DNA of 64,000 nt from Emiliania huxleyi CCMP1516 (lineage: Eukaryota; Haptophyta; Isochrysidales; Noelaerhabdaceae): the NCBI RefSeq assembly GCF_000372725.1, contig NW_005199684.1, positions 544,030 through 608,029 of the forward strand. Direction: 5' to 3'. Both the position numbers and the translations under genes were made by a program. Positions 52,444 through 62,800 of this stretch are shown piece after piece; position 1 is the first letter of the stretch, and each line of letters opens with the position of its first letter. A model generated the notes under the pieces. The model had not been told where the DNA came from. It was given only the letters and a program-made list of their open reading frames with translations, and made no database searches.

Positions 52444-52534
52444 CGCTCGCTCGCTCGCGCGCGCCGCTTGCGCGATCGCGAGCGCTGCGGGAGATCTTTC
52501 TATCTCCCTTCGCACTATTGTAAAATTCTTTTTG

Positions 52535-52590
52535 CGCACGACACTGGGCACGGGACTGGCGCGCACTGGCACTAACACAGGTACACCAAG
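52535..52590 (-). repeat. Dispersed repeat family C, inverted copy of 3659-3717
   Basis: GCGCACGACACTGGGCACGG then GACTGGCGCGCACTGGCACTAACAC (in two overlapping words) is the reverse complement of the block at 3659-3717, with about two mismatches in 44. Confidence 0.8.
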
Positions 52591-52685
52591 GTTGTCGTCG
52601 TAAAATTCTTTTTTGCGGCATTCACTCTGGTGCCCTGTTTGTCACGCGGTGACACGCCGCGCCTCGGACGCGCAAGCGAGCGCGC

Positions 52686-52889
52686 ATGCTTGGGAGTCGA
52701 GAGGACACCTCACCCGGCCTACTCCGTTGGGCGTGCGGCAGAGTGACGCCACCAAAGCTTCTCCGCAAGCCGCTTTCCACCATCACCGAAGAGGTCAGCG
52801 CGACAGAGAGAGCGGTTGGCGCAGCTTGCGCCACGCTCCTCATGCTACAGACCACAGCAGCTGTCTTGATCGTCCTCCTTCTCCTTTGA
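52686..52889 (+). CDS. Possible tail-anchored small protein, 67 aa
   Basis: ATG 52686 opens MLGSREDTSPGLLRWACGRV and ends with a strongly hydrophobic C-terminus (CATLLMLQTTAAVLIVLLLL) directly before the stop, as in tail-anchored proteins. There is no other support and it could be chance. Confidence 0.25.
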   Translation: MLGSREDTSPGLLRWACGRVTPPKLLRKPLSTITEEVSATERAVGAACATLLMLQTTAAVLIVLLLL

Positions 52890-53337
52890 AGAGTGCGATC
52901 GTCTCTTCCGTGAGACGCGTCTGCTTTCTTACATTATGCATTAGTGTGGTGCTCGGCTGGTTTGACACCTGCGTTTGAGCACGGAGCTGCAAATACGCGT
53001 GTGATGCTCTATGTGTTGTGTGAGCAGTCGCGTTTGCAGGAGAGCTTTTGCAGTGGGCCGGGCCATTTGGTTTGCTTACTGGCCACTGCTCAACGGCTTA
53101 TGCGTAACCCACTTGCCGTGTGCGAACCCTCTCTCACTGCCCCTTCACACACACACGGTCGGCGCGGGGAGTCCGCGGAGAGAGAGCCACCCCGCAGCTG
53201 CACAGCGGCATGGTGCAGGGGCCACGTTCCTTCGTTTTGCCCATCTTTCTCTCAGTGAGGTGAGCAATTTAATTAGTCACTTCCTCGCCTCAGTTCCCGG
53301 TGTCCAAGCTCCAACGGCGCGACGGCCACCTTCTCCG

Positions 53338-56300
53338 TCACCCTCCCCCCTCCCCCAGCAGGCGCCAAAAGTCCAGCCCCGAGGAGCGAGGGCGCTCCTC
53401 CCCTGCAGCCTCCCCCGCCCAAGGGGACTTCCCGCCTCTCTCGAGCAGCCTTCCCCAGTAGCGGCTGCCGCGCCTCACCGCCTCGCCAAGAGGCACCATC
53501 TGCACGCACACATCGGCGCCAGACGCCGACTCGCCGGCGGTCTCTGCGCCGTCCTGCCGGTCCGGCCCGGCCCGCCACTCGAGCAGCCCGATGCGGTCGA
53601 GGTGGTGCAGCGCCGAGGGCCCGCCCGCGTCTTCGGTCGTGCTGAGCGGCGCGAGCTCGCTCCACTCGCGCAACAGCCTCTCCCCGTGCGCCGCCACCTC
53701 GGCGGGCGAGAGCGCCGCCTCGTCGCCGCCGCCGCCCGCCTCGCGCCGCCTCTCGGTGAGCGCGTGCATGGCGAGGAGCGCGCGCTTGGTCTGCTCCACC
53801 TCGGCCAGCCGCGCCTACTCGACGCGAGGGGCGCGCGTGGGGAGAGGCTGCGTCGCAGCACGCTGCCACGCCTCGGCCGGCATCGCGCCACGTAGAGCAG
53901 CGCGTCGTCGGCGGAGCCGAGCCGATTGGCCGACTGGTACGAGACGAGCAGCTGCTGGTAGAGCGCCTTGGAGGCGCGCCACCGCACTGCGGTGCGCATG
54001 CCGAGCGTCGCCTGCGCAGGCGGGGGGGGGGGGAGGGGCGGTTGAACCGGCGCCACCCTCACCTCGGCGGCGGCCCGCATGGTGCGGCACCATGGCGTAG
54101 AGGGTGAGCAGGCCCGCGTAGGAGAAGGTGTCGACCACGAGGAGGCGCCTGCTCGCGGCGGCGCGCGTGGAGAGGCGCCGTGCCCGCCGGTCCCGGTGGG
54201 CAGGGTGGTGCGGGGGTAGGGCTCGCCATCCCGCCGCGACGCCGAGCCCGCCGAAGAGGATGAACTGCGCCTTTTGGACGGGCGGCATCTCGACCTGTTG
54301 ATGCGGCAGCAGCAGGTCGAGGTCGTTCTTAGGCACGTCGCGGTAGAGGGCGCGGGCGAGGTGGTGGGGCAGGCTTCCTGCGGGGTTGGACCGCTGGGGG
54401 CCAGCAGCAGGGTCGGGCTAGGGCGAGGGGCCAGAGCGAGGGGCTAGGGGCCGAGGGGAAGAGAAGGGGAAGGGGGGGGGGGGCGAGGGGAGGGCCGGAG
54501 CGAGGGGCTGGGGCGGGGCAGGGTGCTGCCGGAGAAGCAAACGGGAGCGGGAAGAGGGCGGGGCGAGCCGAGGGAGAGGGCGGGTGCTGCCGGCGTGCGT
54601 CGCGGCGTCAGAGTGGCGGAAGGCGAGGAGGACGTGCGCGTGGGACGGCGCCGTGAGCACGCTCTCCTCGAGCAGCGCGTACCTGCGCGAGGAGACAGCA
54701 AGTCCACGACATGCACGTGCATGTCCGACACGCCCTCTGTTCCCCCCCTCGAGCTACTCGCACCAGCCGAGCTGCATCGAGCCAAAGGTGCTCCCCGCGC
54801 TCTCGCCGGCGAGCGGGCCGCCCGCCGCCGCCTTCGCCTTCGCCTTGGCCCACTCGGCCGCCGTCCCCTCCGACACCACCGCCTGCGCCGCCTCCCCCGC
54901 GACCGCGGGCGGCGGCTGTTTGAGCGCCAGCCCGAGCGCGAGGGCCTGGCCAGACACACGCCGCGCCGGGCGCAGCGCCGTGAGTGGGCGGGCGGGGGCG
55001 ACGCGCGAGATCGGGGAAGCGGCGGCAGGGGCGGCGGCGGAAGAGGGGTCGGGGGGTGGCTGGGGGGTGGACGTGTGGGGCGGTTGCTCACCGCTCGCTC
55101 GAGCATTGCGCGAGACCGCTCCGCGGCATTGGCGGCGCGGCTGCGCAGCCAGCCGGCGGGCACCTGGTGTGGTGAGAGCGGGGTGGACGAGGGGAGGGGG
55201 GGGGGGGGGGCGAGAGGCGAGAGGCGAGAGAAGGCGCGGCGAGACGAGGGGTGGCAGGGAAGGGAGTGTGAGAGAGGGTAGGAGCGGGCAGGGAGAGCGG
55301 CGGCGGAGTCCCGCACGATGGCGACGTGCTCTGCTGCGACAGCGCCTCGGAGACTGCCGGTACGTGTCGGCGAGTCTCGGTCAGGCTCGGCGACTCACGT
55401 TGACTAGGTGCTCCTCGGAAGTGTCTCGGAAATGTCTCGGAAGTGTCTCGGCGACTCACGTTGACGAGGTGCTCCGCTGCGGAGTCTAGACACGAGGTGC
55501 TGTCTCGTCTATTCTCACGTTGACGAGGTGCTCCGCTGCGGCGGCGACGGCGAGGGCTCTCCTCTTTGCGGCCCTCCAGAGCATCTCCTCGGCCTTCGCG
55601 ACGAAGAAGTAGCCTCGCTTCTCGACGGTGCCCTCGCCGCGGAGGTAGACGCTGAGGTGGCCGGCCCAGAGCGGACGGCGCACCTGTGGGCCAAGGGGTG
55701 AGGGGGAGGGCGAGGGCGAGGGATTAGGACAGGGACGAGGGCGAGGGCGAGGGCGAGGGCGAGGGATCGCGTGGCAGCGCACCGGCTCGCCCGCGTCCGC
55801 CTCGGCCGAGTAAGGGTCGAAGCCTGACGGGGTATGCCTTTGGGACGTGTCAGGGACGTGTCCTCCCGCGTCCGCCTCTGCCCGTCGAGGTCAGGGTCGA
55901 AGCCTCCCTCGTCGGGTGCCACGAGGGATCGGTCGAGAGCGTCCCAGTACATCGTCACCTGCGGGGCACCGTCCCGTGGCCGCATCACGCGGCATGTCCT
56001 GGACGGGTCGAGCGCAGTCCCATCACATCGGCCACCGGCACGTTCCAGATGGCCTCGTCGCCTGCGGGACGCGCCGGGGACGCGTCGGGGACATGGCGAG
56101 CAGTCGCGGCACGCTCGAGGAGGCTGCGTGGCCGAAGGAGTAGCCCTTGGTGAGCGCCTCGTCTCGCGCGGAGCTGAGCCGGAACCCGGCCTAAATCGGG
56201 CACGGGTGGCAGTTCCAGGCATGTCCAGAACGGCCTCAGAGAGGCGGAGCGGGAGGCCTCACGCATCGTCGTGTGGAGCGCCGCGCTGAAGGCGGCCGCC

Positions 56301-56685
56301 TCGGCCGCCTGAGCGGCGCTACGCTGCGGCGGCGGCGGCGGCGTCTCGCCCCGCTCCGTGGCGGCGGTCCGCTCGGCAGTCTCGCGCCGAAAGTTGCGCT
56401 GAGCGTGCACGCCGCGCGGGTCGAGTCGCTCGTACCGCGCCTGCAGCTCAGCGGCGCGGCCGTGGTACTCGACGGCGATGATGGTCGAGACGGCGCGGCT
56501 CAGGCGCTCGAACTGCGCCGCGGCCGCCTCGCCCTCGGCGGTGCCGTCATCAAACGAGCGGGACAGCACGGTCTGCAGCGTCGCGATGTTGTTGGGCTGG
56601 TTGAGCGCCGCGTCTGCGGTCGACGGCGCGGCCGTTAAGCGCTGCGCCGTGCGGCGTAGCGCGGCGAGAGCCTGTCGGACGGGCA
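53338..56685 (-). CDS. TMEM143/DUF3754-family protein
   Basis: A multi-exon minus-strand gene from ATG 56685 (MPVRQALAALRRTAQRLTAA). Exon 1 has the family's early block, AQFERLSRAVSTIIAVEYHG then ELQARYERLDP. Later exons give DEALTKGYSFGHAAS, TMYWDALDRSLVAPDEG, WAGHLSVYLRGEGTVEKRGY FFVAKAEEMLWRAAKR, the hallmark FRDVPKNDLDLLLPHQQVEM-like segment (here YRDVPKNDLDLLLPHQQVEM), VVDTFSYAGLLTLYAMV, ASKALYQQLLVSYQSANRLG, EQTKRALLAMHALTERR (family KEALLAYYFL), HHLDRIGLLEWRAGP and VQMVPLGEAVRRGSRYWGRL. Stop is at 53338. TMEM143 is a predicted mitochondrial membrane protein of unknown function. Intron 55824-55903 starts with a roughly 39-nt copy of the next exon's start. Confidence 0.7.
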
Positions 56686-56823
56686 TGTGGCGGCCAGTCC
56701 GTTTTCGATCGATGGCCGACGCACCCGTGCATTGTGTGGTTTTTGGGCATTTCTTCTGGACTATGTTTCTTTTTCTTTTGGCGCTCTCCTCCTCGGGCAG
56801 CCTCCACATCTGCTTTGCCGGCG
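56686..56823. promoter_or_regulatory. Shared divergent promoter of DUF3754 and ATM genes
   Basis: Only 138 bp separate the two divergent ATGs (56685 and 56824). The segment is AT-richer than its surroundings, with GTTTTCGATCGATGGCCGAC and TTTCTTTTTCTTTTGG. It must hold both start regions, or parts of them, so the genes are probably co-expressed. No TATA box is evident. Confidence 0.55.
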
Positions 56824-59800
56824 ATGGACGAGGAGATCGCCTCGGTCGCAGAGGACCTTCGTTCGCCGCGCAATGTCACCGCCTTTGCCCAGGCCGTCGA
56901 GACGCTCAAGTCGCGCCTGTCAACGCCGCGCTTCTGCGAGAAGCTCGGCGTGGTGCCCGACGGCGGCGAGTCGGGCTGGACGACGCTCTTCAAGGCGGTG
57001 ATCATCGGCCTGTCGTGGAACCGCAAGTGGCGGCGGCCCAACACGGTCGACGGCCTCAAGCGGATGGTCGACGAGGCGGACCGCGCGGGCGCTGTGCTCG
57101 ACGTCGACGCCGTCGAGCGCTTCATCAGCCGCACAGCGGACGAGCTTCTGCCGACGCCGCCGGCGGAGGAGGATGCGGATGGCGCGGCGACCGATCCTGA
57201 GATCCCGGCGCCGGTCGCGCCCATGTACCTCGCCATCCTCAGCACCCTCTGCTCGCGGAGCGAGTACTTTCGCGGCATGGCGCGGCAGGGCGGCGCAGCC
57301 GCAGGCGGCTCGGCGGAGCTCGGCGGCATCGCGCACGCGCAGGAGGTCGCGGACCGGCTCGTCGCGCTGTGCGCGTCGCTGACCGAGGCGCACGACGAGG
57401 CGGCCGCCGGCGGGGGCGCCGAGGAGCGCAGGGGCGTAGCCGTGGCGGCGCGGCCGGCGGCGGCGGCGGCCAAGCTGCTGCTGCGGCTCACGGCCAGCTT
57501 CCCGTTCGCGCTGCCGGAGCGCGCGCTCTCCGCCTGCTTCCGACACATGGAGCGGCTCGCCGAGTGGAGTCTTGCCGCGCGCACGGGCGGGCTCGACGAC
57601 GCACCCCCCTTCGCCACGTCCGGAGCCGCGGCACCGACGCTCGAGTCGACGGCGCGGCTGGGACGGGGACCCGAGGCCAGTCCGTGACGTGTCCACGACG
57701 AGTCTTTGACGTGGCCCCTCAGGCGCAGCTCGACTGGAGGCGGGCGCGGATGCAGCAGATCAAGCCGGTGCTGCCGCAGCTGCTCGCGGCGGTCAACGCG
57801 CTCCTCCGCCGGCAGGGCGCTGACTTCCTCGAGGCTGCGCGGGCGCGAGCTCGGCCTGCCAGCTTACTTTTTCTGGACGGCGCTCTCCTTGCTTAGGTCG
57901 TCTGGCGCGAGCTCGCCTGCTCGAGGCATGTGCAGGAGTGGATTGGCGAGGCGCGCTGCTCCCGCCCGTCCCCCCCCCCCCCCTCCTCCCGCCCCTCCTC
58001 CCGCCTCCTCCGTGCCGCGCGCACAGAAACCGGCCCGCACACACACACACGCTCGCGCATGTGCAACAGGCGCTCCGCTCCGCCGAGCAAGTCGAGCTCC
58101 TCCGAGAAATCGTCGAGCTCTGCCGCACCCTGCTCCGCCTCTCGCGGCTCGGCGGCAAGCCCCTGCCGCACGCGCTGCGCGAGGCGATCGTCGCGCTCGC
58201 CGAGCGGGAGCTGCAGCCCTCCTCGGCCGTGCTGCTGCACGACCCTCCGGAGGCCAGCCTCGCCCTCTCTCACCCGAGAGTAGCCTCGACCGCCCGAGAT
58301 TGCCCGAGGTCGGCCTCGACATGCCCCGCTCTCCTCGCCCGCGAGCTGCGAGTACCGTCTCATTCACACGCGTGGCTGTCGACAGGGCGCCTTCGTCGCG
58401 AGGCTGCTGCAGGGCTCCCGCGCCGGCAGCGCCGCGAGCCGCGACAGCCACGCCGCCCTCGCCTTCCTCGAGCTCACCGCCGACATCCTGCACAGCTACC
58501 CTCCGCCCGCGCGCACGCCAGCGCCCGCCGACGCCCCCTCCCCCTCGGGGCAGCGGCAGCGCGTTCCCTCGCCGGCGGCGAAGCGGCAGCGGCTGCCGCA
58601 GCCCGCCCACGTCCCCGGCGCCTCGAGCTGGCTGCTGGCGCGGCTCGGGCCGGCGGCCGCCGCTGACGCGGCGGGGGGCGGCGCCGCCGGAGCTCCCTTC
58701 CAGCCGGCGGCGGGGGGGGCGCAGTCGACGTGGCGGCCGTGGCTGCTCCTGGCCATGTCGCTCACGCGTGGCGCGCGGCTCGGCGCGGGTAGCGTGGAGG
58801 CGCTGGTCGGGATGCTCCTCCCCGTGGCCACCCGCTCGTCGGCGGAGCACGAGCAGCCCGCCGCCATCTGCGCCACATTGGCGCTGCTCGAGCTCGCGCG
58901 CGGCCGCGTCCCGCACTGCGCGTGCTGGGGGGAGGTGTGGCAGCGGCTCTGGCTGCTCGAGTCGTCCGCCATCGCGAGCGACGCCGCGCGGGAGGCAGGA
59001 GGCGTCGGCGGCGGCGCCGGCTTCCTCTCCTCCGCCGGGAGCGCCGCCAGCACCGCGGCGCTGCACGCAGAGTTGCGGCGCGAGCTCCTGTCGCAGCTGG
59101 TCGCGACGCGGCAGGTGCAGGCCAGCACGACCGCCCCCGCGGCGGCGGAGGTGGCCGCCGCCTTCCGCGTCGCCCTCGGAGGCGGGCGGGCGAGCCTCAG
59201 CCGCGTCGCCGGCTGGGCGTCCCAGTCGAGGCAGGCCCTCGCCCTCGGCCTGTGGAGCCGCCACCCGTCCGTGCTGGAGCGCGCGCCGGGCGGAGGGCCC
59301 GCCTTCGCCGTCGCGACGGAGCTCGTCCCGCCCCGCATCGGCTCGCCCCTCCTCTCGCCCTGCTCGCTCTCGCTCACCCCGTCCGGTGTGCTCGCCGCCG
59401 CCGCGAGCCCTTCCAAGCAGTACCACACTCGCCTCTGGTTCGCGCTGCGGGCGCGGCTGCTCCTCGCCGCCGTGGGTGCGACGGGAGACAAGGCGGACAG
59501 GCTCATGCCGATGCCTCCTGGCGCGCCGGGCGTCGCGGCGAGGCGGGCGGAGGGCGCGGCAGCGCGGGAGGGAGGGGCGGCAAATGCGCAGGGCGCTGAG
59601 GCGGAGGCGCAGCTGGAGGAGCTCGATGCGCTGGTGCGCTCGCTCAGCGGCGACGGCGGTGGCGACGGCATTGGCGACGGCGGCGGTGGCGGCGGCGGCG
59701 CCTCCACTTTGCTGCTCGAGGAGCCAAGCGGACAGATCGGCCGCGGCGGCGCCGCTGTTGGTCGCCTCTCTGCCGGCGCACTGGCGGCGCTGGACGGCGT

Positions 59801-62800
59801 GTGTGGCCTGCTGCCCGCCTTCCTGTCGCAGGAGCCCCCGAACCTGCTCAACCACATGCAGAGGCTCTGCATGGCGGCGTTTGTGCTGGCCTGCCTCGGA
59901 GCCTCTCCGGACGGCGGCGGCGGAGACGGCGACGCGCGGCGGCAGCAGCTGCGGAGCAAGCTTGCGGCCTCGACTTCGTGGGCGTCGGAGAGCCTCCCGG
60001 CATGCAGCGAGGCTGAGACCGTCGCGCTAGTCCCGCTCCTTGTGAGGCTGCTCCTCGCGTGCGCGGGCGGGGAGGAGCGGCTCTTGCTCCGCTCCGTGGT
60101 CGCCCCGCGGGTGGTGGTCGAGGTCGAGGCGAACGCCATGCGCAAGATGGGGAGCGTCGAGGTGCGACAGGGCGCCGCCGACCCGCTGGGCGAGGACGAC
60201 TTCCTCGACGGGAGCGCCGAGGAGATTGGCGAGCAGGAGCGGGTCTGCTCGAGCTGGCTCGAGGCGCTGCGCCTCCTCTGCGCCGCGGAGGCCGCCGAGG
60301 GCGGCGTGCTCGAGCCCGCGCTGCTCGGAAGCTTCCGGGCCGACCAGCAGCGCTGCTCCGTCACCTCGCTGCTGCACAAGCCGGGCCTGGAGGCCAAGGT
60401 GCCGCGGCTGTGCCTCGCGCTGATCGAGCTGCCGCACCCGTCGCTGCTGCCGCGGCAGATGCAGCTGCTCGAGGAGGTCGGCTGCTTGCCCGCGGGCGGC
60501 GGCGAGGGGCTGCTTCGCGCAAGCCTTGAGACGGCGGCCCGGCTGATGCGGCGCGCGCGCTCCCTCCGCTCGCCCAGCCGTGGTGAGCCGGAGATGCAGC
60601 TGCTCTCGGGCTGCGGGCAAGTGCTCTCGCGGACGCTCGGCCTGCTGAGCGAGTCGTCCCTCGCCGAGGTCACGCCCGCCATCCACGCGTCCGTCGAGTG
60701 GGCGCTGCTCGCCTCTCAGGCCGAGCGGCTGCACCGGGACGCGTGGCGCGAGGAGGCGGACGCAGGCCACTTCCAAGACATCCGGCCGCGCATCTGGAGG
60801 GCGCTGCCGGTGATGCTCCAGCGCAGCCGCCGGCTCTGCTTTGGCGACCTCCTCCGGCTGCAGACTTGCCTGCTCCCCGTGCTCGCGTCGATCGACCTCG
60901 CCGAGACGCTTCCGATTCCGCACGAGACGGTCCAGCGGCCGCGCGGGCTCCGCGCCGCAACGAATCAATCCGCGCTTAGTCGGTGTGTGGATCGACTAGG
61001 TCCAGCAGCCGCTCGAGCTGCACATCGCGTCGCTGCGGACCGCGTGCGCCGCGCTGGTGAGCTGCTCCGCGCCGCGGCAGCGCAGCATCCTGCTCCAGCT
61101 CTGCCAGCAGTCGGGCCTCCTCCGTGCGAGGGAGCACTCGCTGCTCCCCGTGCTGCGATCGGGCTGCCGGCCAGCCGGCGGGCTGCACTCGCTCCTCAAG
61201 CTGCACCTGGCGTGGCTGGTGGAGAAGTGGCTCGACGGGGCGCGCTGCCTCCTCGACTTCCCCGCCCACTGGCTCGACCCGCCCGGCGCGGATCCCGAGC
61301 CGGCCGCCGTCCCGAGCGAGAGCGGCGACCTGCAGCGGAAGCGGCTGCGCAAGATGTTGCACGACCACCGCTTCCTCCTGGTGCCGACGCTGCTCGCCGT
61401 GGCCGCCAGCGGCCCAGCCTCGCGCGACGGCGGCGGCGGGTTTGCGAGGCAGCAGCTCGAGCGCGCGGGCCGCCTGCTGCAGCGCAAGGAGAGCGAGATG
61501 CTTCGCGACAGCATCCCCCATCTCATCGGGCGCTGGCTGCCGGCCAAGTTCGGCGCGCCGCAGCAGCCGCCCGCGCAGCGCTGGGCGGCGATCGTCAAGC
61601 TCATCGAGAGCTTGCGCGACGACGGCGAGGAGGTGCCGCTGAGGGTGCGGATCGAGAAGAGCCTCGACCACATCCTGCAGTGCATGCTCGCGCTCGAGTC
61701 GGTGACGTGGGTGATTCCCGGGTCGGGCGAGCTGGTGGTGGGGACGCTCGTCAAGTCGCTCGCCTTCCTCGCCGACCAGGTCAGCTGACCCTAACCCTGA
61801 CCTCTCCTCGCCGACCAGGCGGCCGCTGTGAGTCACTCCCGAGACGCGCTCTAGACAGTGTGCCAGCCAGCTCTAAACCCCCCCAACCCCTCTTAACTCC
61901 CTCGCCCCCTCACCGCCTCACCGCCTCACCCCCTCACCCCCTCACCGCCTCACCCCCTCACCCCCTCTCGACCCGCCCCGCCCCCACAGCTCGAGCCGGG
62001 GACCCTCCCCGCCGACTTTCTCTTCAACGTGAACGGACGCGCCCTCGAGCTGCTCCTGCTGCTCCATCACCGGCACCGCGCCGCCTTTCGCGCCGCCGCG
62101 CCGCGCGCCCTGCACCGGGAGAACATGCTCACCCTCCTCGAGCTGCTCACCTGCTCGAGCGAGGTTGTGCCTGCGCTGCTCAAGGGGCAGGGCAAGACGG
62201 TGCGCCACCTCAGCTTCGTGGCCCTCGCCCGCATGCTGCAGCACACGGCGCTCGCCGTCTGGGACGGCGAGGACGCCGACAGCGCCGGGCGCAGCGGCCG
62301 CGGCGGCGGCGCTGCCGAGCGGTGCTGCAAGGTGCTGCGGCCGGTGCTGCAGAGCGTGCTGCAGGCAGAGCTGGGGCAGCTCGGCGAGGTGTACAAGAGC
62401 TACCGCGACGCCGCCGCGCAGCTCAAGGACTTCCAACGCGAGCACTGCACCGCGCTCATCTCGGCCCTCCTCCCGCGCGCGGCCGCCTCCCCCACCGCCT
62501 TTTCGCTGCTCGACTACGCCGTGCGCGCGCTTCCAAAGACGGCGCTCTCGATGCTGCCGCCGCTGCCCAAGGATGCGCCCTTCGAGCGCCTCGCCGCCGT
62601 GTGCGAGCAGGCGCGGGCACAGGCCTCCTTGGCCGACACGCTGGTCACATTCGCCCAGCTGTCGGAGCGCGAGGTTGCCGGGGCGAGTCTCCTCGCGCGG
62701 CTGCGCCTCCTCCTCTCGAGGCTGCAGACGGACGTGGCCGGCGTCGAGCTGGCGCGAGCCCTGCCGTACGCCACCCGCGGCAGCTCCTCGAGGGCGGCGG

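Noticed and set aside
58496-60682. 728-codon minus-strand ORF
   Set aside because: Antisense shadow of the long ATM exon; GC-rich third positions remove stops from the complementary frame. The plus frame shows family-level similarity and consistent introns.
61786-61802. Telomere-like CCCTAACCCTGACC
   Set aside because: Too short and inside an intron; no array, so not an interstitial telomere.
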